Assembly: GCA_017390825.1 (NCBI GenBank)
Contig: JAFPAK010000392.1
Coordinates: 1-6,165, forward strand
Direction of reading: 5' to 3'
Source: Clostridia bacterium
GTDB lineage: Bacteria > Bacillota_A > Clostridia > Oscillospirales > Acutalibacteraceae
Length of the DNA stretch: 6,165 nt
The number at the start of each line of letters is the position of its first letter. The first letter of the stretch is position 1. The notes under the pieces were generated by a model. That model saw nothing but the letters and a program-made list of their open reading frames with translations, was not told the DNA's origin and did not search any database. Of this stretch, positions 1 through 6,129 are shown one piece after another. The translations under genes and the position numbers were made by a program.

Positions 1-319
1 ACTTGTTGATGTAGCAAATCAAGATGATTTGTATTCTGCAATTGGCAGACTTCTGTCGGTTGGCATGTGTAATGAATATCACGATATTTTTGCGAGTGAC
101 GCTTTGAGAAAAAATTTTGTATCAAATATCGTTCTGGTAACAGCAGGACTTTCCCCTGATTCTCAGAACAGCGTTATTAATTCCGATTCACAAGGAATAC
201 TCCGCTCGATCGTCAAGATTGATGATAAGGAGCAATACAATGTTGATCCTAACGGCGTATGCATTGTATGCGTGGAGAAAAAGAAAATCGCAAACGGACT
301 CATCCGTGTTATACTGTAA
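1..319 (+). CDS. C-terminal end of a DUF58-like protein (5' partial)
   Basis: The reading frame is open from base 2 to the TAA at 317-319, so the window cuts into a longer gene; internal start codons such as TTG at 29 are not taken as its start. The visible ~105 residues contain a hydrophobic strand followed by a turn (NIVLVTAGLSPDS), then alternating strand-like segments ending in GLIRVIL. This resembles the last part of the VWA-like fold at the C-terminus of DUF58 proteins. DUF58 genes typically sit between a MoxR-type AAA+ ATPase gene and a transglutaminase-like membrane protein gene, and the gene 12 bases downstream is exactly such a protein, which is the main support. DUF58 proteins have no firmly established biochemical role. 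No membrane segment is seen in this fragment. The DUF58 call is inference from weak sequence pattern plus context; only the upstream sequence would settle it. Confidence 0.6.
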   Translation, partial: LVDVANQDDLYSAIGRLLSVGMCNEYHDIFASDALRKNFVSNIVLVTAGLSPDSQNSVINSDSQGILRSIVKIDDKEQYNVDPNGVCIVCVEKKKIANGLIRVIL

Positions 320-331
320 GGCGGTGAATAT

Positions 332-949
332 ATGAAAAAAGAAAAACTATTGTTCGCCGAAGCTTCAAGCGGTATTCACATTGAAAACGATAATATCTCA
401 AATACGCAAAAGTCGACTAAAACTGCATTTATAAACACACTTGCACAATTCGCTGTATTATTAATGGCGGTGTGCGGTGCGGTATTCACCTTCTCTACTA
501 TGATGGGAAGCACCGTTAATATCAACGCTGTATTCATCGGTTGTGCGATGTTTGCTGCAATATCTACCGTTTTGTACAAATACATAAAACGAAGCTGGAT
601 TATAGTACTTTGTTCGCTGGGTATTTTTATTATCACCGGCATTTTAATGTGGCCGATACTGAGGTCGGCTGCGCCGATAATTTATGAAGACTGCCGTATT
701 GCAATTGCCGAAGCAATGTATTGGTCGATACCCAAACGCTCTATTGAGCTTACTTCCGATACAACCATGCAGGTAACCTACATATATATGTACGCCTCGG
801 CAATAATATCGGTATTTGTCGGATACTTTACCTGTGCAAGAGTGCATTTTTTAGGTATCTTTTTGCTTACCTTCCCATTCTTTGAAATAGGCGCTGCATT
901 TGGATGCGTTCCTTCTCATTTAGCGTTTGCGATTATGATAGGATCGTGA
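332..949 (+). CDS. N-terminal membrane region of a transglutaminase-like (TgpA-type) protein, ending at an in-frame TGA
   Basis: ATG at 332 follows the previous stop by 12 bases and has a GGCGGTG-type ribosome binding site just upstream, so it is probably cotranscribed and translationally coupled. The 205 residues begin with a hydrophilic cytoplasmic stretch of about 30 residues. Hydrophobic helices follow at about 33-57, 62-82, 88-108, 148-168, 171-190 and a sixth starting near 196. The sixth helix is cut by the TGA at 947-949 after IMIGS. The same frame continues without any shift into the transglutaminase part, so this is best seen as the front half of one 831-codon gene rather than a separate protein. 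Multi-helix N-termini in front of an extracytoplasmic transglutaminase domain are the usual layout of this family. If translation really stops here, the product would be a membrane stub lacking the ectodomain. Confidence 0.75.
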   Translation: MKKEKLLFAEASSGIHIENDNISNTQKSTKTAFINTLAQFAVLLMAVCGAVFTFSTMMGSTVNINAVFIGCAMFAAISTVLYKYIKRSWIIVLCSLGIFIITGILMWPILRSAAPIIYEDCRIAIAEAMYWSIPKRSIELTSDTTMQVTYIYMYASAIISVFVGYFTCARVHFLGIFLLTFPFFEIGAAFGCVPSHLAFAIMIGS

Positions 950-958
950 GCAGCAGGC

Positions 959-2827
959 GTGACCTTGCATTTTGCAAATAGGCAGAAAATAAAAGTTCAA
1001 AACAAATCAGTAAATAACAAAAGTAATAATAAAAAATTTGCTTCAAAAAAGCTTTCAGGAAAATTTGCCGCATCTGCTGCTGTTACGGGTGTTGCAGTAA
1101 TACTTATTTTCTTGATAATCGAAACCACCTTTTCTATAGGTGGTTTCAGCCGCAACGATACAGTCAACAATGCCCGTATATCCATAAAAAACAGTACTTC
1201 AGATATCATTGACTATATTACAGGTGTTGACCATGACGGCTCGCTTAAAGATGGAAAGTTATCATCACTCGGTGACCGAAAGATCAAAGACAGACATTAT
1301 CTCACCGTTACGATGCCGTATGCAATGGAAGATATTTATATCAAGGGATACGGCGGTGATGTTTATACCGGAAGTGAATGGAAGCAGCTCGATAATTATA
1401 GCGACTATAATGCGCTTTTCAATCAATTTGAAGATATATGCGGCGTTGAAGCGGCGGAAGTAAGCTCTGCTTTATTGGCACGCAGCAAGGAATCCACCGC
1501 ATTCGGCAACGGTCAGTTTATTATAAGCAACCTTCGGAGAACAAAGGATTATGCTTATACAGCATATTATCCCATTGCAAGCGAAACTGTAAAAGCAGAC
1601 GGAGACTCAGGCTTTACCGTTACAAACAAGTCAAAGTATTCATATTACTCATATTTTGAACTGGACTCCATATACAACATCTATTCGTCTGACCTTATAA
1701 ATTCTGACGAATTTAAAAGACTATGGGCAGATTACAGCAGTTATGTATATAATGAATATACGGATACAATCGACAGTGAAAAAATTAAAGAGATTACCGA
1801 TAGTTTTGGTGAACTGAACTATGCAAAAGCAGTAGATACTGTAAGAAAGTATCTTTTAGATAATACCGAATATTCACTCTCCTGCAGTCCTATGCCGCTA
1901 AATTCCGATTTTGTTGAATATTTTCTATTGGATCAGAAAAAAGGATATTCTGCACATTATGCATCGGCAGCAGCAGTGATGCTGCGTGAATGCGGTGTAC
2001 CTACAAGGTATGTGGAAGGCTACCTTATCACCTCTGAAACTATAGAAGCGGCAGAATTTGATAAGGATAACGGCATTTCAAAGGTCGTTGATGTTACTGA
2101 TCGATATGCTCACGCATGGATAGAGGTATTCAGCGACAAATACGGTTGGCTGCCGGTTGATGTCACTCCCGGCTTCTACGATGAAAGCTTCAGTGATTAT
2201 ATCAATCAGCTTGATGTAGCGGTTGAAAATGTTGTAACCGGATATAAAGAATATATTACCGATCTTGCAGATGAGCCTTCTGCAACTCCTGATGAAGATT
2301 CCCAACAGCCTACCGATTCCAATAATATTCCGATCTACTCAACGGATTATTCATCACCTGAAGGTGTGGATAATAATGAGGGTGGCGATAAATTCGGTGC
2401 TTTGAAGGATCCAATATTCTATTTGTCGATCCTAATAGTACTTTTTGTAGTTGCCGTTGTTGCATATATTATTACTTTTTCAGTACTGCGAAAAAGGCGG
2501 GAATTGCGACTTATGAAGCTTACGCCAAAAGAGCGTATAAGTGAAGCATTCAGTTATATGACAAAACTTTTAGAATTTGACGGTATTGATACTAACATAC
2601 TGTCTTATACAAAATTCTTTGAGGATCTATCGGATAACTATACTTTGCTTGGCGAGAACTTCAACGAAATAGCGCATATATTCATATTAAGCGGTTTTTC
2701 GGATACTGAAATTACAAAAGAGCAATCCGATACTGTTGTATCCTTCGTTCTTGACTATCGTAAAACCCTCAAAAAGCAAGCAAAGCTCAGTCGCAGATTT
2801 ATAATGGTATTTATCAGAATGATTTAA
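959..2827 (+). CDS. Transglutaminase-like ectodomain protein (downstream part of the interrupted gene)
   Basis: This 622-codon stretch is in the same frame as 332-949, three codons past the TGA. It has a basic Asn/Lys-rich cytoplasmic loop (residues 7-35 here), a membrane helix (about 37-58), a large extracytoplasmic region with the transglutaminase core, a Pro/Ser/Asp-rich linker (about 440-478), a second helix (about 486-510) and a basic cytoplasmic tail of about 110 residues that faintly resembles DUF4129. Core motifs are KKGYSAHYASAAAVMLR (about 327-343), VPTRYVEGY, AHAWIEV with His385, and LPVDVTPG with Asp401. The family nucleophile is Cys in the GYC-type motif; here it is Ser331 (TCT), so classic thiol chemistry is not expected. 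GTG 959 lacks a good ribosome binding site. TTG 965 has AGCAGG seven bases upstream and could serve for reinitiation. The substrate is unknown; related proteins are thought to act on cell-surface proteins or peptides. Confidence 0.8.
   Translation: MTLHFANRQKIKVQNKSVNNKSNNKKFASKKLSGKFAASAAVTGVAVILIFLIIETTFSIGGFSRNDTVNNARISIKNSTSDIIDYITGVDHDGSLKDGKLSSLGDRKIKDRHYLTVTMPYAMEDIYIKGYGGDVYTGSEWKQLDNYSDYNALFNQFEDICGVEAAEVSSALLARSKESTAFGNGQFIISNLRRTKDYAYTAYYPIASETVKADGDSGFTVTNKSKYSYYSYFELDSIYNIYSSDLINSDEFKRLWADYSSYVYNEYTDTIDSEKIKEITDSFGELNYAKAVDTVRKYLLDNTEYSLSCSPMPLNSDFVEYFLLDQKKGYSAHYASAAAVMLRECGVPTRYVEGYLITSETIEAAEFDKDNGISKVVDVTDRYAHAWIEVFSDKYGWLPVDVTPGFYDESFSDYINQLDVAVENVVTGYKEYITDLADEPSATPDEDSQQPTDSNNIPIYSTDYSSPEGVDNNEGGDKFGALKDPIFYLSILIVLFVVAVVAYIITFSVLRKRRELRLMKLTPKERISEAFSYMTKLLEFDGIDTNILSYTKFFEDLSDNYTLLGENFNEIAHIFILSGFSDTEITKEQSDTVVSFVLDYRKTLKKQAKLSRRFIMVFIRMI
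1121..1147. repeat. Perfect 10-bp inverted repeat inside the coding region
   Basis: GAAACCACCT at 1121-1130 and AGGTGGTTTC at 1138-1147 are exact reverse complements around a 7-base loop (TTTCTAT). The RNA could form a stable hairpin about 170 bases past the premature TGA, over the codons for the outer end of the seventh membrane helix. No run of T follows, so it does not look like an intrinsic terminator. It may be chance. Confidence 0.5.
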
Positions 2828-2865
2828 AAAGCAATGCATTTCACTTTTGTGAAATGCATTGCTTT
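2828..2865. terminator. Bidirectional intrinsic terminator between convergent genes
   Basis: A perfect 17-bp stem (2828-2844 with 2849-2865) encloses a four-base TTTT loop. It begins directly after the TAA of the transglutaminase-like gene and ends seven bases before the stop of the minus-strand YbaK-like gene. On the minus strand the stem is followed by a run of five T (the A run at 2826-2830), a good intrinsic terminator. On the plus strand it ends in GCTTT followed by CAATTTATT, a weaker T-tract. It most likely ends transcription from both sides and leaves nothing else in the 45-base gap. Confidence 0.85.
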
Positions 2866-2872
2866 CAATTTA

Positions 2873-3340
2873 TTATGGTAACTTACAGACATCGCACCAA
2901 CCGTCTGCCTTTGAGAATGAAAGCAGTTCATCAAGTGATACACTGATAGCGCTGTTTGAACTGCCGCACGCAGGATACACATAGTCAAATCTACGTAATG
3001 ATTCATCGAGATATATCTTAACACCATCGTTAACAGCAAACGGACAAACACCGCCTACTGCATGACCGATAAGCGTTACTGCTTCATCAGCGGTCAGCAT
3101 TTTGGCTTTTATACCGAAAGTTTCTTTAAACTTCCGATTGTCGATTCTTGCATCTCCTGCTGCAACTACCATTATAGCCGAATCCCCCGATTTAAAGGTA
3201 AGCGATTTTGCTATGTACTCCGGTGCACAGCCAAGTGCTTCAGCAGCAAGTGCAACAGTAGCAGAGGAAACCGAAAACTCGATAATCCTATCCTCAATGC
3301 CCAATATTTTAAAATATTCTCTTACTCTTTCAATCGACAT
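2873..3340 (-). CDS. YbaK/EbsC family aminoacyl-tRNA deacylase (YwhH-like)
   Basis: A 155-residue cytoplasmic protein of normal length for the YbaK/EbsC family, which hydrolyses mischarged aminoacyl-tRNAs (for example Cys- or Ala-tRNAPro) as a proofreading factor acting in trans. Visible family signatures are SSATVALAAEALG (25-37), IAKSLTF with Lys45 in the position of the conserved binding Lys, VVAAGDARIDNRKFK (58-72), GHAVGGVCPF (92-101), YLDESLRRFD (110-119) and PACGSSNSAI (123-132). The pattern recalls the Bacillus YwhH subgroup rather than the Cys-tRNAPro-specific YbaK of Haemophilus, so the exact tRNA substrate is uncertain. The start is ATG 3340, with GGAG 11 bases upstream (3352-3355). 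It has its own SigA-type promoter and a hairpin terminator right after the stop, so it is probably monocistronic. The C-terminus carries a CxxC (WCDVCKLP) of unknown meaning. Confidence 0.92.
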   Translation of the reverse strand: MSIERVREYFKILGIEDRIIEFSVSSATVALAAEALGCAPEYIAKSLTFKSGDSAIMVVAAGDARIDNRKFKETFGIKAKMLTADEAVTLIGHAVGGVCPFAVNDGVKIYLDESLRRFDYVYPACGSSNSAISVSLDELLSFSKADGWCDVCKLP

Positions 3341-3372
3341 AAAATATTCATCTCCGTCTATTCACTTGCTTT

Positions 3373-3402
3373 ATTGTAACCTCTTTTGTACTCATTTGTC
3401 AA
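3373..3402 (-). promoter_or_regulatory. SigA-type promoter for the YbaK-like gene
   Basis: Read on the minus strand, a perfect TTGACA (-35, bases 3402-3397) is followed after 18 bases by TACAAT (-10, bases 3378-3373), one mismatch from TATAAT. Transcription would start near 3366, giving a leader of about 25 bases that holds the GGAG ribosome binding site of the YbaK-like gene. Confidence 0.8.
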
Positions 3403-3425
3403 GTTAATGAATATACTCTTATGAA
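3396..3425 (+). promoter_or_regulatory. Probable promoter for the P-type ATPase gene
   Basis: Two overlapping readings are possible. One is TTGTCA (3396-3401) with TATGAA (3420-3425) at 18-base spacing. The other is TATACT (3412-3417) as the -10 with TTGTAC (3386-3391) at a long 20-base spacing. Either would start transcription at about 3424-3432, downstream of ATG 3421 and just before the AGGAG at 3439. The TTGTCAA block is shared, on the opposite strand, with the -35 box of the YbaK-like gene. Neither match is strong, so the exact element is uncertain. Confidence 0.45.
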
Positions 3426-3438
3426 GACATTAAAAACT

Positions 3439-3443
3439 AGGAG
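3439..3443 (+). promoter_or_regulatory. Ribosome binding site that sets the ATPase start at TTG 3451
   Basis: AGGAG is followed by a seven-base spacer and then an in-frame TTG. The upstream ATG at 3421 has no purine-rich Shine-Dalgarno sequence before it. This favours the shorter 858-residue product over an 868-residue one. Confidence 0.75.
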
Positions 3444-3450
3444 TGATATT

Positions 3451-6027
3451 TTGGATTGGCATAATATGTCCTATATGCAGGTACAGCGTGAACTGAATAC
3501 CGATATAAATTCAGGTCTTGATAAAAAAGAAGCGGAGCAGAGACTTTCCGGTTACGGAAAAAATGAAATAACAAATGAAGAAAGAAAATCGTTGATCGTT
3601 CGCTTCTTTATGCAGTTTTCTGATTTCATGGTTATAGTGTTGCTGATAGCTGCCGCTGTTTCATTCACAGTTTCACTTTTAAGCGGAGAAGCAGACCTTA
3701 CTGATCCGATAATAATAACAGCCATTGTTGTTCTAAATGCAGTTATAGGCGTAATTCAGGAGTCAAAGGCAGAGCACGCTTTGTCTGCTCTTAAAAAGCT
3801 CAGCGCACCTGAAACGCTTTGCATACGAAACGGAAAAGAACAAAAAATCCCCTCTGAATTGCTGGTTCCCGGAGATATAATAAAGCTGAATTACGGAGAT
3901 GTTGTGCCGGCTGATGCCAGACTGATTTCATCGGTAAATCTTAAATGCGGTGAAAGCTCATTGACGGGAGAATCTGAACCCGCCTTGAAGAACGCAGGTC
4001 TTACCGGAGGTAAGATTGCAGCAGAACGAAAATGTATGGTATATTCCTCCTGCACTGTTGCATCAGGTCACGGCACAGCAATCGTAACCGCAACAGGTAT
4101 GGATACCGAAATCGGAAAAATTGCCGGCATGATAGGTGCAGATGACAACGAAAAAACACCGTTACAGCGGCGACTTGCGGCATTGAGCAAAATGCTTGGA
4201 ATTTCAGCCCTTGTCATATGCGGAGTTATCTTTATTCTTGGTTTATTTCATAATCTTACACCACTTGAAACATTCATGATATCCGTTTCTCTTGCAGTTG
4301 CGGCAATACCCGAGGGCCTGCCTGCGATAGTTACAATCGTGCTCGCATTAAAAGTACAAAAAATGGCAGAGAAAAATGCTATTATCCGCAAGCTGCCAGC
4401 TGTTGAAACGCTCGGCTCTGCTACCGTCATTTGTGCTGACAAAACCGGCACTCTAACACAGAACAGAATGAGCGTATGCAGTCTTTATGACGCATCCGGT
4501 GAATGCGAACTCCGTAGTGACAGAGCAAAGAATATACTTAAATATGCAACTCTTTGCTGCAATGCTCAGCTAAACGGTGAAAAAGGCAGATTTATCATTA
4601 ACGGTGAGCCGACTGAAACTTCGATCTGCGAAGCTGCGGCAAATTGCGGAATATTCAAAAGTGAGCTTGAAAAAGTGTATCCCAGAATAGATGAAGAGCC
4701 GTTTGACTCAGAAAAAAAGCGCATGATCACCGTACATAGGAATCATAACGGATATCTGATAATCATTAAGGGTGCTCCAGATGTGGTTTTGCCAATGTGC
4801 AAAAGTGAAGATCAAATTAGCAAAATTACAGCGCAAACCGAGAGCATGGCCGGATCTGCGCTTCGGGTACTGTGTGTTGCATATAAATTTTCTAATAATA
4901 AAAACACTTCAAGCGGTTACACTTTTTGCGGCCTTATCGGCATAATGGATCCACCTCGCCCCGATGTAAAAGCCGCAGTTGCCACCTGCAAACGAGCAGG
5001 CATACGTACAATAATGATAACCGGCGACCATGCTATAACTGCATTATCGATCGCTAAAAATATCGGTATTGCAAGAAATACTGATACAGTCTACACCGGT
5101 GAGCAGCTCAATAAAATGAGTGATTCTGAATTCTCAAAATGCGTAAAGCATTGTAATGTCTATGCACGGGTCACTCCCGAGCATAAGATGCGTATAGTAA
5201 AGGCGCTTCAGAAATGCGGCGAAGTAGTTGCAATGACAGGTGACGGTGTAAATGATGCTCCTGCCCTATCAGCTGCGGACATTGGCTGTGCTATGGGCAA
5301 ACATGGTACTGATGTTGCAAAATCAGCCGCCGATATGGTGCTATGCGACGATAATTTTTCTACCATAGTTGAGGCAGTGCGTGATGGAAGAGGAATTTTT
5401 GATAACATAAAAAAAGCGGTACATTTCCTATTATCCTGCAATATTGGTGAGATATTGACAATACTTGCGGCATCGATATTCAATATACCTGTACCGCTTG
5501 CCGCAATTCAACTGTTATGGGTAAATCTTGTTACTGACTCCTTGCCGGCAATCTCACTCGGACTTGAACAACCCGAGCCCGATATAATGAAGCGGAAACC
5601 GATAAAGAAAAATAAAAGCTTTCTTTCCCCATCGGAGTTTATGGATATACTGCTTGAAGGCTGTATGATAGGTGCTGTTACACTACTCGGCTTTGTTATT
5701 GGCAACAGTATTATGAACGATATTATCACGGGCAGAACAATGGCATTCTGTATCCTAAGCATTTCTCAGCTGGTTCACGCCTTTAATGTGCGTTCATCAC
5801 TTTCCGTATTACAAAACAGCGTTTATAGCAACAAGGTACTCTGCATATCCTTTCTACTTGGAATTGCAATGCAGACAGCGGTTACATCCGTTCCGTTATT
5901 ATGTGGAATTTTTAAAACAACGCCTCTCAATGTGACACAATGGCTTATTGTAGCTGTTTTCAGCCTTATACCGCTGTTCGTTTGCGAAACGGTAAAGTTT
6001 TTTTCAAACCGAGGAAAAATATATTGA
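3451..6027 (+). CDS. P2A-type (SERCA-like) calcium-transporting P-type ATPase
   Basis: An 858-residue membrane pump of family length that uses ATP to export cations, probably Ca2+. TTG 3451 is chosen because AGGAG (3439-3443) lies seven bases upstream and the protein then opens with [15 protein letters not shown] as in relatives; ATG 3421 has no ribosome binding site and lies at or before the likely transcript start. From TTG, the motifs in order are TGES (172-175, actuator), PEGLP with Glu288 in M4, DKTGT with phosphorylated Asp330, KGAPD (440-444, nucleotide domain), [16 protein letters not shown] (596-604, hinge), NIGE in M5 (Asn664, Glu667) and NLVTD in M6 (Asn692, Thr695, Asp696). Ten membrane helices are recognisable. 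The M4/M5/M6 residues match both SERCA Ca2+ sites, whereas the M8 position of SERCA Glu908 is Gln773, so Ca2+ stoichiometry or Mn2+ preference is open. It ends in TGA inside the next promoter and appears monocistronic. Confidence 0.93.
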   Translation: MDWHNMSYMQVQRELNTDINSGLDKKEAEQRLSGYGKNEITNEERKSLIVRFFMQFSDFMVIVLLIAAAVSFTVSLLSGEADLTDPIIITAIVVLNAVIGVIQESKAEHALSALKKLSAPETLCIRNGKEQKIPSELLVPGDIIKLNYGDVVPADARLISSVNLKCGESSLTGESEPALKNAGLTGGKIAAERKCMVYSSCTVASGHGTAIVTATGMDTEIGKIAGMIGADDNEKTPLQRRLAALSKMLGISALVICGVIFILGLFHNLTPLETFMISVSLAVAAIPEGLPAIVTIVLALKVQKMAEKNAIIRKLPAVETLGSATVICADKTGTLTQNRMSVCSLYDASGECELRSDRAKNILKYATLCCNAQLNGEKGRFIINGEPTETSICEAAANCGIFKSELEKVYPRIDEEPFDSEKKRMITVHRNHNGYLIIIKGAPDVVLPMCKSEDQISKITAQTESMAGSALRVLCVAYKFSNNKNTSSGYTFCGLIGIMDPPRPDVKAAVATCKRAGIRTIMITGDHAITALSIAKNIGIARNTDTVYTGEQLNKMSDSEFSKCVKHCNVYARVTPEHKMRIVKALQKCGEVVAMTGDGVNDAPALSAADIGCAMGKHGTDVAKSAADMVLCDDNFSTIVEAVRDGRGIFDNIKKAVHFLLSCNIGEILTILAASIFNIPVPLAAIQLLWVNLVTDSLPAISLGLEQPEPDIMKRKPIKKNKSFLSPSEFMDILLEGCMIGAVTLLGFVIGNSIMNDIITGRTMAFCILSISQLVHAFNVRSSLSVLQNSVYSNKVLCISFLLGIAMQTAVTSVPLLCGIFKTTPLNVTQWLIVAVFSLIPLFVCETVKFFSNRGKIY

Positions 6028-6052
6028 CAAAAATAAGGTTATAATATATAAT
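6024..6052 (+). promoter_or_regulatory. Perfect-consensus SigA promoter for the DUF2325-type gene
   Basis: TTGACA (6024-6029) and TATAAT (6047-6052) are separated by exactly 17 bases, a full match to the housekeeping consensus. The -35 box overlaps the TGA stop of the ATPase gene (6025-6027). The start of transcription should fall near 6059, inside the first palindromic operator. A promoter this strong usually needs tight repression, which fits the operator-like repeats right after it. Confidence 0.85.
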
Positions 6053-6053
6053 G

Positions 6054-6081
6054 TAATTGGTTAGCCGTGGCTAACCAATTA
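6054..6081. promoter_or_regulatory. Operator-like palindrome A (GTTAGC-CGTG-GCTAAC core), DtxR-family type
   Basis: Arms of 13 bases (6054-6066 and 6069-6081) are exact reverse complements around a central GT. The core is GTTAGC-N4-GCTAAC at 6060-6075. It lies two bases after the -10 box and covers the expected transcription start, a typical repressor position. The GGTTAG/CTAACC half-sites resemble those of DtxR/IdeR iron boxes, although the half-site spacing is wider than in the mycobacterial box. It could also fold as a hairpin and help end the ATPase transcript, but no good T-run follows. Confidence 0.65.
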
Positions 6082-6093
6082 TTTGACATTGTG

Positions 6094-6109
6094 GTTAGCA
6101 TAGGCTAAC
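6094..6109. promoter_or_regulatory. Operator-like palindrome B (GTTAGC-ATAG-GCTAAC)
   Basis: This has the same core and spacing as palindrome A (GTTAGC-N4-GCTAAC), with a different central four bases and no long flanking symmetry. Its centre is 34 bp from that of A, roughly three helical turns, so two repressor dimers could bind on nearly the same face. It lies in the untranslated leader, seven bases before the AAAGGAGA ribosome binding site. A stray TTGACA (6083-6088) sits between the two palindromes without a convincing -10 box at proper spacing. Confidence 0.6.
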
Positions 6110-6129
6110 TGGTATAAAGGAGAACTTAA

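Larger units (their letters stand above)
332..2827 (+). pseudogene. Whole transglutaminase-like membrane protein gene, interrupted by TGA 947-949
   Basis: Read through the TGA, the frame gives 831 residues with the full expected architecture: six N-terminal helices, a cytoplasmic basic loop, a seventh helix, a transglutaminase ectodomain (Ser540, His594, Asp610 in this numbering), a last helix near 695-719 and a cytoplasmic tail. No base insertion or deletion is needed, and one substitution (for example TGG to TGA at base 949) explains the break. The remaining 623 codons show no other stop and no obvious decay, so the event is recent, a sequencing or assembly error, or tolerated through readthrough or reinitiation. 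I label it pseudogene as the most cautious standard-code reading; whether it is functionally dead cannot be told from this sequence. Confidence 0.6.

Noticed and set aside
376..847. Minus-strand ORFs opposite the N-terminal membrane region
   Set aside because: They lie antisense to a well-supported membrane protein, have no ribosome binding site I can defend, and their translations show no family pattern.
947..949. TGA read as Trp or Gly by an alternative genetic code
   Set aside because: All eleven Trp codons I checked in the main genes are TGG, and the ATPase gene ends naturally at a TGA. Recoded low-GC genomes usually favour TGA for Trp. The ATPase would gain only three codons if TGA were read through, so that stop alone is not decisive, but the TGG-only pattern argues for the standard code.
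947..980. Selenocysteine insertion at the TGA
   Set aside because: The only nearby hairpin is a 5-bp stem (963-967 with 971-975) with a 3-base loop, not a convincing bacterial SECIS element, and the codon is in a membrane helix away from any active site.
3303..3318. 16-bp perfect A/T palindrome near the 5' end of the YbaK-like gene
   Set aside because: It is made only of A and T, lies in codons for ordinary residues, and is likely chance in this base composition.
3062..3407. Plus-strand ORFs over the YbaK-like gene
   Set aside because: They are antisense shadows of a gene with clear family motifs, promoter, ribosome binding site and terminator on the minus strand.
5208..5762. Minus-strand ORFs opposite the ATPase C-terminal half
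   Set aside because: They overlap conserved hinge and membrane motifs of the ATPase on the other strand and show no independent start signals.
6083..6118. Second promoter using TTGACA at 6083-6088
   Set aside because: The best -10-like sequence, TATAAA at 6113, is 24 bases away, and the one at 17 bases (TAACTG) is a poor match, so only the upstream perfect promoter is called.
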